In this document: positions 8,966 through 17,615 of the stretch, one piece after another
How the letters are laid out: the number at the start of each line of letters is the position of its first letter
How positions within the stretch are numbered: position 1 is the stretch's first letter
Source: Candidatus Dadabacteria bacterium UBA1144
Lineage (GTDB): Bacteria > Desulfobacterota_D > UBA1144
NCBI GenBank assembly: GCA_002311855.1
Contig: DCAB01000012.1
Coordinates: forward strand, 193,759 to 257,758
Reading direction: 5' to 3'
DNA length: 64,000 nucleotides
Notes under the pieces: generated by a model
What the model was told of the DNA's origin: nothing
Database searches by the model: none
What the model saw: only the letters and a program-made list of their open reading frames with translations
Translations under genes and position numbers: made by a program

Positions 8966-9111
8966 TTAGAATAGCGTGAAACAGTCAGGTTCGCTCTGCC
9001 TTTTGCTCTTCTTTGGGCTAAAATCTTTCTTCCCGCCTTAGTCTCTTTTCTTAATCTAAAGCCATGAGTTCTAACTCTTTTTTTTTCACTAGGCTGGTAA
9101 GTTCGTTTCAT
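8962..9111 (-). CDS. rpmH: 50S ribosomal protein L34
   Basis: A 49-residue, strongly basic protein with the classical L34 start MKRTYQPSEKKRVRTHGFRL, followed by RKETKAGRKILAQRRAKGRA and a short tail LTVSRYSK. It is a few residues longer than typical L34 (44-46 aa). Its stop overlaps the rnpA start by 4 nt. In most bacteria dnaA lies directly upstream of rpmH in the opposite direction; here an unrelated unknown gene (9154-9951) is upstream on the same strand. Confidence 0.96.
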   Translation of the reverse strand: MKRTYQPSEKKRVRTHGFRLRKETKAGRKILAQRRAKGRANLTVSRYSK

Positions 9112-9153
9112 AAAGGCTTAAATCTAACATCAAATATATAAAAATCAATCAAT

Positions 9154-9951
9154 TCACTGTAGGTCGCTAGGAACGATTTTCTTTGAGTCGGAAAATTGCC
9201 GCGTACTTAAACATTTTTGAGAAATTTCATTCCATTTTTGTTTATATATTTTTAAATTCGTATAGGCCTCATCGTATTTATTTGCTCCAATAAGATTAAT
9301 AAATTCCCATAGATCTCTAACAGAGTTTTCGTTTTTTAAGGCAAACTGATGAATTACACTATTCAACTCAGCATAATTAAGGACTAAAATATTGTCTTCT
9401 GGGAAATTCGAAATCCAGATAGAAATCTCTGAAATACCAAAAGATAATTCTTCCATAAAGATTTTTAATTCTTTTGAAATATTATTATCTTGTAGACTTT
9501 CTAAAATCTTTTGTACTTCCTGTAGCCTTTTTTTAGAATTGGCTAAATTAGTATTGTAAAAAATTCCAGCTGGTTGAACAGCGCCATCACCAGCATGAGA
9601 ATATAAAAACCTTTTTTCAGAATCATCGAAAAGAAGAAACCATTCGGGAAGAATAAAATTTTCGTGTTCTAAAATATATTCATTAGAATTGACCCCGAGT
9701 GGAACAAGATAATACCGGCCGTTTTCGTGTTTTGTGAAAAGACAATCTTCGATTTGACTAATTTCTATTTCAAGATATTTGGAAAGAGATTCTTTATATT
9801 CCTCATACTCTCTACCATAAAAAATGCTCCGCGATGTGGCAGGACCATCCCAATAAAGCTCATGAAATTTTATGTATCTCTCCCAATAGGATTTATTTTC
9901 CTCGATATAATCAAGACCGCGATAAAGAATTAAAGCCGATTTTTTAGACAT
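9154..9951 (-). CDS. Protein of unknown function
   Basis: I do not recognise this 265-aa protein. It is acidic and rich in Tyr, Trp and Glu, with no signal peptide or membrane segment. A beta-rich middle part (about 75-140) contains NGRYYLVPLGVNSNEYIL, LPEWFLLFDDSEKRFLYSH and AGDGAVQPAGIFYNT. The C-terminal half (145-265) looks helical. The LPEWFLLFDD stretch is loosely like SUKH/SMI1 proteins, but not enough to assign. An extended -10 box lies exactly 6 nt before the ATG with no Shine-Dalgarno. The gene sits between rpmH and an ilvB-like gene, all on the minus strand, and neither neighbour suggests a role. Confidence 0.75.
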   Translation of the reverse strand: MSKKSALILYRGLDYIEENKSYWERYIKFHELYWDGPATSRSIFYGREYEEYKESLSKYLEIEISQIEDCLFTKHENGRYYLVPLGVNSNEYILEHENFILPEWFLLFDDSEKRFLYSHAGDGAVQPAGIFYNTNLANSKKRLQEVQKILESLQDNNISKELKIFMEELSFGISEISIWISNFPEDNILVLNYAELNSVIHQFALKNENSVRDLWEFINLIGANKYDEAYTNLKIYKQKWNEISQKCLSTRQFSDSKKIVPSDLQ

Positions 9952-9957
9952 GAATCC

Positions 9958-9966
9958 AATTTACCA
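9958..9966 (-). promoter_or_regulatory. Extended -10 element 6 nt before the start of the unknown gene
   Basis: On the minus strand TGG-TAAATT (TGn extended -10) is followed by exactly 6 nt and then the ATG at 9951. No Shine-Dalgarno sequence is present. A transcript from here would start at or next to the A of the ATG. Confidence 0.45.
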
Positions 9967-9982
9967 GAAAAGATTTTTTTAT

Positions 9983-11722
9983 CTAGGCCATATCCGGAAC
10001 GGGCCCATCAGGTACTTGGTCTTCAGGGCTGAGTAACATTTCATCCATGGTTCCTCCTGGACTTAGCATTGGGTAAACCATTTCAGTAGGGTCAACTATT
10101 ACTTCCATGAGTACAACACCTTTGGTAGATAGCCCTTCTCTAAAAGACGCCTCCAAATCTTTCGGAGAATCAATCCTAAAAGCTTTTGCTCCATACGATT
10201 GAGCAAGTTTTACATAATCAGGACTTAATTCAAACTCAGAACACGAGTAATTACTTTCGAAAAAGAGCGTTTGCCATTGTCTAACCATTCCATGGGCTCC
10301 GTTATTAATTAAAATTATTTTTAAATCTAAATTGTTTCCTACCGCGGTAGAAAATTCCTGCATATTCATTTGGAAGCTTCCGTCTCCACATATAGCTAAA
10401 ACCCTTTCGTTTGGTCTTCCAAGTTTAGCACCTATGGCGGCTGGGAACCCAAAGCCCATAGTGCCAAGGCCTCCGGACGTTATCTGGTTTCTTGGACTTT
10501 TAAATCGATAGTATTGCGCTACCCACATTTGGTGTTGACCAACATCAGTAACAACAACGTCTTTTCCGTCAGTTATTTTTGATATGATATCAACAGCATA
10601 GCTAGTTTGTATCATTTTACCTTTTTGAATAGCGACCGTAGGGTGTTCGTTCTCCCATTGATTAATTTGATCAAACCAATCATCCCTTGCGATTTTATCC
10701 GGCTTGAAATTTGGTGGAATTAAAGAATCAATTTGTTCAATGACCGTTTTAGCATCTCCCACAATAGGGCAATGTACTTTTATGTTTTTATTCAGTGTTG
10801 ATGGGTCAATATCTATATGGATAACATTTGCGTTAGGAGCAAATTTGTCGAAGACTCCACCAGTAGATCTGTCATCAAATCTGGCGCCAATGGATATAAC
10901 CAAATCACTATGATGAACAGCCATATTAGCAAAATAAAAACCATGCATTCCAATCCAACCAACCCTCATTGGGTCATCAGGAGGATAACCCCCTAACCCC
11001 ATTAAAGTAAGAGTCACAGGAATCTTAAGTCTATTCGCAAATTTTTGTAAAGCTTTGGTAGCATTTGAAATTACAATTCCCCCACCACCAAAAACAATTG
11101 GTCTTTTTGAATTCATGATTAATTTAACGGCTTTATTAACATCTTTGCTGGGTCCTTTTGTTGGAACTTTATAGCCAGCAACCTTTTTTATTTCTGGAAA
11201 ACTAAATTTGCATTCTGAATCTAAAACATTTTTTGAGATATCAACAAGAATTGTTCCGGGTCTTCCGGAAGTAGCTAAATACAAAGCCTCCCTAATGGTT
11301 CTGGAAAGATCGGAAATTTTTCGAACCAAAAAATTATGCTTGGTGCAAGACCTAGAGAGTCCTACATGGTCAATCTGATTAAAAATATTTGTTAAATGCC
11401 TACTTTCACTAAAATGGCAAACAAAAACAACCAAGGGTGCCGAATCCATATTGGCGGTTTGAAGACCGGTGATAGTACTTGTTCCACTAGTATCTGAGTC
11501 ACATATTACAACCCCAGGATTCCCAGTTGCTCTTGCGTAACCATCAGCTATATGAGTTGCACCTTGCTCATTCCCAGAAACAATTTTTTTTAAAAAATTG
11601 GATTTAGAAAATTTTTCCTTGTAAATCTTATCGGCAAATTCTCCAAATCGATTTAGTGGGGTAAAAATGTAATCTACTTTTTCTTTTTCAAGTGTTTTAA
11701 AAAAAATCTCCGCGCCCTGCAT
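9983..11722 (-). CDS. ilvB: Acetolactate synthase large subunit-like ThDP enzyme (divergent)
   Basis: A ThDP-dependent enzyme of the acetohydroxyacid synthase family, which condenses pyruvate with pyruvate or 2-oxobutyrate in branched-chain amino acid synthesis. Family features are the catalytic Glu52 in GNEQGATHIADGYARATG, the ThDP/Mg motif GDGSFQMN, GAHGMVRQWQ (an AHAS hallmark) and the C-terminal VYPMLSPGGTMDEM. Three N-terminal motifs deviate: PGG after the first strand is replaced by PLN (FTPLNRFGEF), TSGPGATN by DSDTSGTST, and the FQE segment by FNQ. No ilvN or ilvC is adjacent; leuA is near but separated by a small ORF on the other strand. AHAS remains the likeliest activity, but a related carboligase is possible. 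Confidence 0.8.
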   Translation of the reverse strand: MQGAEIFFKTLEKEKVDYIFTPLNRFGEFADKIYKEKFSKSNFLKKIVSGNEQGATHIADGYARATGNPGVVICDSDTSGTSTITGLQTANMDSAPLVVFVCHFSESRHLTNIFNQIDHVGLSRSCTKHNFLVRKISDLSRTIREALYLATSGRPGTILVDISKNVLDSECKFSFPEIKKVAGYKVPTKGPSKDVNKAVKLIMNSKRPIVFGGGGIVISNATKALQKFANRLKIPVTLTLMGLGGYPPDDPMRVGWIGMHGFYFANMAVHHSDLVISIGARFDDRSTGGVFDKFAPNANVIHIDIDPSTLNKNIKVHCPIVGDAKTVIEQIDSLIPPNFKPDKIARDDWFDQINQWENEHPTVAIQKGKMIQTSYAVDIISKITDGKDVVVTDVGQHQMWVAQYYRFKSPRNQITSGGLGTMGFGFPAAIGAKLGRPNERVLAICGDGSFQMNMQEFSTAVGNNLDLKIILINNGAHGMVRQWQTLFFESNYSCSEFELSPDYVKLAQSYGAKAFRIDSPKDLEASFREGLSTKGVVLMEVIVDPTEMVYPMLSPGGTMDEMLLSPEDQVPDGPVPDMA

Positions 11723-11798
11723 TTCTTAATTCTAAATTAATTATCAATAAAATAAAACTCAATATTTTTAATTTGACCCCTTTTGTTTTTTAATTAAT

Positions 11799-12056
11799 AT
11801 GATAGTAGTGTCACCTATTATTATTCAGAATTGTCCGTGCGATGATAAAAGAAGAATTTATATAAGTATTCCAAGAGAAATCTATTTTAATGAAAGAATA
11901 TCGAGCAACGAATGGCAACTGGAGTATTCAAAAAGAGTGAGGGAGGAAAAACATAGATTCTATAAAGAAAATGTTATCTCATCCGGTGAACAGTGGGCAG
12001 AATACGACAATAAACCAATTAAATGTGATAAATGTGGAAAAACGATACACATATAA
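11799..12056 (+). CDS. Small protein with C-terminal CxxC (hypothetical)
   Basis: An 85-codon frame between divergent ilvB and convergent leuA. The product is polar and charged and ends in KCDKCGKTIHI, a zinc-knuckle-like CxxC; a CPC pair lies near the N-terminus. TTGACC (11773-11778) and TAATAT (11795-11800) form a promoter with a 16-nt spacer whose -10 overlaps the ATG, so the real start may be the in-frame GTG at 11808, 7 nt after the -10 box (82 aa). No Shine-Dalgarno is present. I do not recognise the family. Coding looks plausible but is not proven. Confidence 0.5.
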   Translation: MIVVSPIIIQNCPCDDKRRIYISIPREIYFNERISSNEWQLEYSKRVREEKHRFYKENVISSGEQWAEYDNKPIKCDKCGKTIHI

Positions 12057-12176
12057 AAAAAGAGAGGCACTGCTAAATACCTCTCAGAGTGTTCACAGGG
12101 ATGTTTCCATCCTAACTACGCCTATTGATTGTAACACATTAGAGTTTTCAATTTCAACAATTTTTTAACAATTTTT

Positions 12177-13718
12177 TCAAACTCCTTTAGGAGCTGTTAT
12201 CTTAGGGTGATTTTTTCTCCATCTAAGGTTATTAAGTGCATTAACAAAGGCTCTTGCACTGGCAACTATGACATCGGTACTTGACCCTTTTCCTCTTGCT
12301 AAAAAGCCTTGGTCTTTTATCGTTACACTAACTTCAGCCTGAGCATCCATACCTCCAGTTATTGAAGCTACTGAATATGAATCAAGCATAGGGAAAACAT
12401 CAACAGCTTTAGAAATCGCTTTAAATACAGAGTCAATTGGTCCATCGCCAAATTCTTCAACTTTTTTCTCAGATCCATCAATTATTATCTTTACGGTAGC
12501 CCTTGGTTTTTTTTCTGTACCGGATAAGCACTCTAAAGAGCCTAGTTTGTAAAAATCTCCTGATCTCACAAATTCCTCATTTATCAAAGCCTCTATGTCT
12601 TCATCAAAAACGTATTTTTTCTTGTCACAAAGTTCTTTAAATTTGATAAAAGCAATTTCAAAGTTTTCATCTGACAATTTGTATCCAAACTCCGTTAATT
12701 TGTCCTTAAATGCATGTCTTCCGGAATGTTTTCCAAGGACGATACGATTTGAAGGTATGCCAACCTCAGAAGGCTTCATAATCTCATACGTTATGCTTTC
12801 TTTTAATACGCCATCTTGGTGAATACCGGCTTCATGAGCAAAAGCATTAGCGCCAACTATAGCTTTATTTGGTTGAACAAGTACTCCCGTAACATTACTT
12901 ACAAGTCTGCTCGTTGGATAAATTTGCTTTGTTTTAATTCGCGTTTTGAAAGGATTGCGATCATTTCTTACCTTTAAAGCCATTACTATTTCTTCTAGGG
13001 AAGCATTACCAGCTCTTTCTCCTAGTCCATTAATTGTACATTCTACTTGTCTCGCCCCTTCTTTAATTGCGACAAGTGAGTTTGCCACCGCTAATCCAAG
13101 ATCGTTATGGCAATGAACACTAATTGTGACATTATTTATCGCGTCAACATTTTCTCTAAGATTCCTAATAATACTTCCAAATTCAGATGGCACAGTATAT
13201 CCAACCGTATCAGGAATATTTATAGTCGTTGCTCCAGATTGAATAGCTATACTTATTGCTCTACATAAGAAATCAATTTCTGTCCTGGTTGCATCCTCAC
13301 ATGAAAATTCAACATTGCTTGTATATCTAGCTGAATGCTTAACGGCTTGGCTTATAATTTCTAACACCTCATCCCTAGTTTTTTTTAATTTGTGCTTTAA
13401 ATGAATATCTGATGTCGCAATAAAAGTATGAATTCTGGGATTTTTTGCATATTTAATTGCTTCCCAGGCTCTATCAATATCTTGGATATTGGCCCTACAT
13501 AATCCTGCAACTTCACATTTCTTGATTTCTTTAGATATCAATTTGACCGAGTTGAAATCTCCCTCCGATGCAATAGGAAACCCAGCTTCGATAATATTCA
13601 CCCCGAGTTTTTCAAGTTGATGAGCCACCTTTAGTTTTTCTTCAACATTCATGCTGCATCCAGGTGCTTGCTCCCCATCTCGTAAAGTCGTATCAAATAT
13701 TTTTACAACATTGCTCAT
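12177..13718 (-). CDS. leuA: 2-isopropylmalate synthase
   Basis: LeuA condenses acetyl-CoA with 2-oxoisovalerate in the first committed step of leucine synthesis. The HMGL-like TIM barrel carries FDTTLRDGEQAPG (8-20) and the metal-binding HCHNDLGLAVANS (about 203), with GLGERAGNASLEE after it. The C-terminal LeuA dimer domain (about 390-513) provides leucine feedback inhibition. The length of 513 aa is standard. The other leu genes are absent here. The promoter overlaps the last codons of metG, and the ATG follows the -10 by only 10 nt. Confidence 0.95.
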   Translation of the reverse strand: MSNVVKIFDTTLRDGEQAPGCSMNVEEKLKVAHQLEKLGVNIIEAGFPIASEGDFNSVKLISKEIKKCEVAGLCRANIQDIDRAWEAIKYAKNPRIHTFIATSDIHLKHKLKKTRDEVLEIISQAVKHSARYTSNVEFSCEDATRTEIDFLCRAISIAIQSGATTINIPDTVGYTVPSEFGSIIRNLRENVDAINNVTISVHCHNDLGLAVANSLVAIKEGARQVECTINGLGERAGNASLEEIVMALKVRNDRNPFKTRIKTKQIYPTSRLVSNVTGVLVQPNKAIVGANAFAHEAGIHQDGVLKESITYEIMKPSEVGIPSNRIVLGKHSGRHAFKDKLTEFGYKLSDENFEIAFIKFKELCDKKKYVFDEDIEALINEEFVRSGDFYKLGSLECLSGTEKKPRATVKIIIDGSEKKVEEFGDGPIDSVFKAISKAVDVFPMLDSYSVASITGGMDAQAEVSVTIKDQGFLARGKGSSTDVIVASARAFVNALNNLRWRKNHPKITAPKGV

Positions 13719-13728
13719 AGATTACAAA

Positions 13729-13756
13729 AATATAAGTTAACTCAATTTTTTGTCAA
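13729..13756 (-). promoter_or_regulatory. Promoter of leuA inside the metG 3' end
   Basis: On the minus strand TTGACA (13751-13756), a 16-nt spacer and TATATT (13729-13734). The -35 box lies in the last metG codons. Only 10 nt separate the -10 box from the leuA ATG, so the leader would be about 3-4 nt and there is no room for attenuation. Confidence 0.65.
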
Positions 13757-15275
13757 TTTTAGGGAACAGTAAATCTATTTTTTCTATGGGGGAACCGTCA
13801 GATAAAAAATTGATATTTTTTAACGATTCATAACTAAGATTTTCATCCCCATCAAAACAAGACAGAGATTTTAAAACTTTTACGGATGCTAACGGCATAA
13901 TAGGGTATGTCATTGTACACACTATCCTAATAGTCTCTAGCATTAATCTAAGAATTGTTGACAATCTCTCGGTTTGGTTTTCTTTTGCAAGAGACCATGG
14001 TTGCATAGTATCAATATACTTATTCCCAGCTGAAACAAGTTCAATCATTGCCCCAAGGGCCTTGCTAAATTCTACGTTAAGAAAATAATATTTGTATTGT
14101 TCAACAGTTTCTAAAATCTTTAATTCTATTTTTTTTTCACTTTCAAGAAATTGACCATAGCGTGGAATTTGATTCCCAAAATTGCTGGTACTCATTGCAT
14201 AGACCCTGTTAATGAAGTTCCCAATATTGTTTGAAAGTTCAGAATTAATTCTCGAAATGATAGCATGTTTTGAAAAATCTCCGTCGTTTCCAAAAGGAAC
14301 TTCCCTTAGTAAAAAATATCTGAAAGAATCCAATCCGATTCTATCAATAATATCTATGGGGTCTACAACATTTCCAATTGATTTGGACATTTTTTCTTTT
14401 TCGACAGTCCACCATCCGTGTGCAATTATTTGAGAAGGGAGTCGCATTTCTGCTGCCATTAAAAAAGCAGGCCAGTATATTGCATGAAATCTAAGTATAT
14501 CTTTCCCTACAATATGATAATTGGCGGGCCAGTTTTTTTTTAATTTTTCTGATGAATTATCCGGATATCCTAATGCCGTTATATAATTGGTTAAAGCATC
14601 CAACCACACATACATTACATGACCTTTTTTACTCGGAATATCAACCCCCCAGGTAAAACTCGTCCTCGATATTGATAAGTCTTTCAATCCTCTCTCGACA
14701 AATTTTATAACCTCATTGAATCTTGATTGAGGATATACAAAATTTGGATTCTTAGAATAAAAATCAAGCAAAGGTTTTTGATATTTTGATAATCTGAAAA
14801 AGTAGCTTGGCTCTTCCACCCAATCGACCGAACCACCAGTCGGAGCTTTGCCATCTATCAATTCATCTTCTTGATAATAGGCCTCATCCCTAATCGAATA
14901 CCATCCCGAATATTTATCAAGATAAATTTCACCTTTTTCTTCTAAAGAGCTCCAAAATTGTCTCGCCCCTTCCTTGTGTTTTTCAGAAGTAGTTCTTATG
15001 AAGTCGTCATTGGTTAACATCAAAACACTTGTCAAATCATGAAATTTTTTACTCATTAGGTCTACAAACGATTGAGTGTCGATATTTTTTTCTTTAGCTG
15101 ATTGTTGAATTTTAAGCCCATGTTCATCGGTACCTGTTAAAAAAAATACTTTTTTCCCCAGCATTTTGTAGAATCTAGCAAGCGAATCACATGCAATACT
15201 CGTATAAGCATGCCCAACATGTGGTTTGTCGTTTACATAATAGATTGGAGTAGTTATATATATGTTCTTCTCCAT
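13737..15275 (-). CDS. metG: Methionyl-tRNA synthetase
   Basis: Charges tRNA-Met and initiator tRNA with methionine. Class I signatures are present: HVGH (residues 19-22) and KMSKS (295-299), with the anticodon-binding helical domain after it. The zinc-knuckle cysteines of the long form are replaced (GWYSIRDEAYYQEDEL), and there is no C-terminal EMAP-like tRNA-binding domain; 512 aa fits the short form. I chose the ATG at 15275 because it follows an AGGTGG site by 9 nt and homologues begin IYITTPIYY; a longer frame to 15311 would overlap holB. It follows holB in the order CMD protein-rluB-tmk-holB-metG. Confidence 0.95.
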   Translation of the reverse strand: MEKNIYITTPIYYVNDKPHVGHAYTSIACDSLARFYKMLGKKVFFLTGTDEHGLKIQQSAKEKNIDTQSFVDLMSKKFHDLTSVLMLTNDDFIRTTSEKHKEGARQFWSSLEEKGEIYLDKYSGWYSIRDEAYYQEDELIDGKAPTGGSVDWVEEPSYFFRLSKYQKPLLDFYSKNPNFVYPQSRFNEVIKFVERGLKDLSISRTSFTWGVDIPSKKGHVMYVWLDALTNYITALGYPDNSSEKLKKNWPANYHIVGKDILRFHAIYWPAFLMAAEMRLPSQIIAHGWWTVEKEKMSKSIGNVVDPIDIIDRIGLDSFRYFLLREVPFGNDGDFSKHAIISRINSELSNNIGNFINRVYAMSTSNFGNQIPRYGQFLESEKKIELKILETVEQYKYYFLNVEFSKALGAMIELVSAGNKYIDTMQPWSLAKENQTERLSTILRLMLETIRIVCTMTYPIMPLASVKVLKSLSCFDGDENLSYESLKNINFLSDGSPIEKIDLLFPKIDKKLS

Positions 15276-15279
15276 GAAA

Positions 15280-16233
15280 TCAAACCACCTTTGATCTCCA
15301 TGAATCCTCATCTAAAATAAAATCGAAAAGAATCTCCTCAATGCCCATCCTAAAATTAAAATTAGACCATTTTAAATTAGAGCTAAGATTTGTCATTTTT
15401 GAAATAAGCTCAATTAAAGAAATGCTTGAAGTTTGTTCAATTAGGTCCCGATTAAAAATAGAAAATTTTTGGTAATTATCTAAATGTTTCAATTTGAGAA
15501 CATAATTGAATATGCCTATCAACAGATTAACAAAAAAAGATTGGTTAAAATCTTTTTTTGTTATTTCATCCATTTTTTTTAAGATTAAATCCATTTCAGT
15601 TGGCTCTTTCTTTAGAATCGAAAAAACAAAATCTACCATTTCTTCTAAATTATCTTGATAATAAAATTCAATATTATTCACTGAGCCGTTCAATAAGAAA
15701 ATCGATAAGTCCATAAATTCTGGTTGATTCAATCTGCCTTCTAAGGCCTCTAATAAAAATTCATTAGGTAGTGGCTGAAAATCTATATTTATACACCGAG
15801 ATCTAACTGTAGGAAGCAACATCGATGGTACTGAAGAAATCAAGAAAAAAAATACATAACCTGGTGGCTCTTCTAATATCTTAAGTAGTTTATTTTGTGC
15901 TTCTACGTTCATCGTTTCAGCTTTTGAAATAACAATTATCTTTCTCGTAGATTCAAAAGGAGGATATAAAATCCATTTCTCTATATCTTTTGTATCTTGA
16001 ACCAATATTTTATCGTTTTCATTAGATAAATAAAAAAAGTCCGGGTGAATATTCTTTTCTATTTTGTGGGAATTTGTCAATATCTTACTACTTAGAAAGA
16101 AAACAAAATCCTTTTTCCCAGTTCCCTTAAGGCCGGTAAACAAATACGAGCCAAAGGAATCTTGGTTTGTTAAAAATTTGAAAAATGATTCTTTGGATTT
16201 TAAATGAAATTCTACAACTTTTTTATTTATCAT
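15280..16233 (-). CDS. holB: DNA polymerase III delta' subunit
   Basis: Clamp-loader subunit of the replicative polymerase. The 317-aa protein has a P-loop-like GLKGTGKK (34-41), the sensor/SRC element VRSRCINIDF (about 147), and LLKILEEPPGYVFFFLISS, the usual EEPP region of delta'. The zinc-binding module is not evident. The C-terminal collar domain is divergent, as is common. It overlaps tmk by 4 nt (ATGA); tmk-holB pairing is a frequent bacterial arrangement and supports the call. Confidence 0.88.
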   Translation of the reverse strand: MINKKVVEFHLKSKESFFKFLTNQDSFGSYLFTGLKGTGKKDFVFFLSSKILTNSHKIEKNIHPDFFYLSNENDKILVQDTKDIEKWILYPPFESTRKIIVISKAETMNVEAQNKLLKILEEPPGYVFFFLISSVPSMLLPTVRSRCINIDFQPLPNEFLLEALEGRLNQPEFMDLSIFLLNGSVNNIEFYYQDNLEEMVDFVFSILKKEPTEMDLILKKMDEITKKDFNQSFFVNLLIGIFNYVLKLKHLDNYQKFSIFNRDLIEQTSSISLIELISKMTNLSSNLKWSNFNFRMGIEEILFDFILDEDSWRSKVV

Positions 16234-16865
16234 TTTTTTCTAAGCCGTGAAAATATACTATAATTTTTTGAAAGAATTTCTTTAATCTGTTCATGAACAG
16301 CTTCTATGTCTTCTTCTCCACTGATTAGGTGTACTCTATTGGATGAATTTCGTGCAATTTCCAAGTAGGCACTTTTTACTCTGGAGTGAAAATCAAATGA
16401 TTCATCATCTATCCTGTTTCTTCCCGGCCTTTCTACAATTCTACTCAATGCCGTATTGACCGAGATATCGAACAAAAAAGTTGTGTTAGGGCAAAGTCCC
16501 AGTGCAGAATTAATTGCTGTTTGTTTCACAAATTCTGGGTTAAGCTCTCTTCCAAAACCTTGATAGGCAATTGTAGAATCATAAAATCTATCACACAGAA
16601 CAATTTTTCCTTGATTTAGCATTGGTCTAATGAAATCTTTAACATGCTGTGCACGATCAGCACAAAAGAGTGATAGTTCTGCCAATGGCTCTAAATCTAA
16701 ATCGGGATTTTCAAGAATTATTTTCCTAATAAGGTTCCCTATAGCGCCCCAGCCAGGTTCTCTTGTAATTTCTACATCAAAGTGAACTTTCTCTAAAGCT
16801 TTATGCAGAAGATTAATCTGAGTGGATTTCCCTGAGCCCTCAATACCTTCAAAAGTTATAAACAA
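16230..16865 (-). CDS. tmk: Thymidylate kinase
   Basis: Phosphorylates dTMP to dTDP for DNA synthesis. P-loop GIEGSGKST (7-15), the DR(Y/H) motif in LCDRFYDSTIAYQGFGR (about 90-106), and the LID region with ERPGRNRIDDE are present. It has 211 aa, the normal size. The start is TTG, supported by AGGAAA about 5 nt upstream; there is no closer ATG. It lies 9 nt after rluB and overlaps holB by 4 nt. Confidence 0.95.
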   Translation of the reverse strand: MFITFEGIEGSGKSTQINLLHKALEKVHFDVEITREPGWGAIGNLIRKIILENPDLDLEPLAELSLFCADRAQHVKDFIRPMLNQGKIVLCDRFYDSTIAYQGFGRELNPEFVKQTAINSALGLCPNTTFLFDISVNTALSRIVERPGRNRIDDESFDFHSRVKSAYLEIARNSSNRVHLISGEEDIEAVHEQIKEILSKNYSIFSRLRKK

Positions 16866-16874
16866 ATCTTTTTC

Positions 16875-17594
16875 CTAAAGAGCCACCAATTTTTGGAGTG
16901 CCTCTTGTTCATTATAATCTAATTTTGTGATTTTTCCTGACTCTAATTCGCCTAATTCAATTGGACCTACAGCTATTCTTTTAAGCTTCTTTACCGATTT
17001 GCCAAAAAATTTGAAAAAGTTTTTAACTACATGGTTTCGGCCTTCATGGATTTGAATCTTAATTAAGGTTTCACCGTTAGACGAATTGAGTAAATCAATT
17101 TTTTCTGGGATTAGAGAACCATCCCTAAGCTGAGCACCTTTTCGCATTTTTGAAATTAACACCTGATTAATTTTCCCTCGTATATGTGCCAAGTAAATCT
17201 TTCTAACAAGAAAACTTGGGTGAGATATTCTATGTGCCATTTCCCCATCATTTGTAAAAAGCAATAGGCCTTCCGTATCGTAATCTAGTCGTCCTACAGG
17301 GAAAAGCTTTACGCGGGATTTCGGTAGAAGCTCTTCGACTGTCCTTTTGTTTTCTTTCGTAGACATAGTCGTAAGACAAAATCTAGGCTTATTCATTTTG
17401 TAATATTCGTGTTTTTGTGTAGAAATTCTTATTCCATCAAACAGAACCGTATCTAATTCTGTATCTATTAATGTTTGCAGCTCAGTTCTTATCTCACCGT
17501 TAACTTTGATTTTTTTTGATTTTATTAAATCTTCTGATTTTCTACGAGAGGTTACACCACAGATAGACAAATATCTGTTGAGTCTAATTTTCAT
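16875..17594 (-). CDS. rluB: 23S rRNA pseudouridine synthase, RsuA/RluB family
   Basis: Isomerises uridine in 23S rRNA (RluB acts at U2605 in E. coli; RsuA relatives act on 16S). An S4 RNA-binding domain (1-60, MKIRLNRYLSICGVTSRRKSE) is followed by the catalytic domain with the nucleophilic Asp in GRLDYDTEGLLLFTNDG (about 104-120) and ISHPSFLVRKIYLA. Its 239 aa lack the long C-terminal tail of E. coli RluB. It starts 21 nt after the CMD-family gene and leads into tmk. The target site could be the RluB, RluE or RsuA position; RluB is the commonest for this neighbourhood. Confidence 0.85.
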   Translation of the reverse strand: MKIRLNRYLSICGVTSRRKSEDLIKSKKIKVNGEIRTELQTLIDTELDTVLFDGIRISTQKHEYYKMNKPRFCLTTMSTKENKRTVEELLPKSRVKLFPVGRLDYDTEGLLLFTNDGEMAHRISHPSFLVRKIYLAHIRGKINQVLISKMRKGAQLRDGSLIPEKIDLLNSSNGETLIKIQIHEGRNHVVKNFFKFFGKSVKKLKRIAVGPIELGELESGKITKLDYNEQEALQKLVAL

Positions 17595-17615
17595 GTTCTC
17601 AATTTTTGTACAAAA

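Noticed and set aside
12057..12176. tmRNA or SRP RNA
   Set aside because: Neither the tmRNA tRNA-like ends nor the conserved SRP apical loop is present; only generic hairpins are visible.
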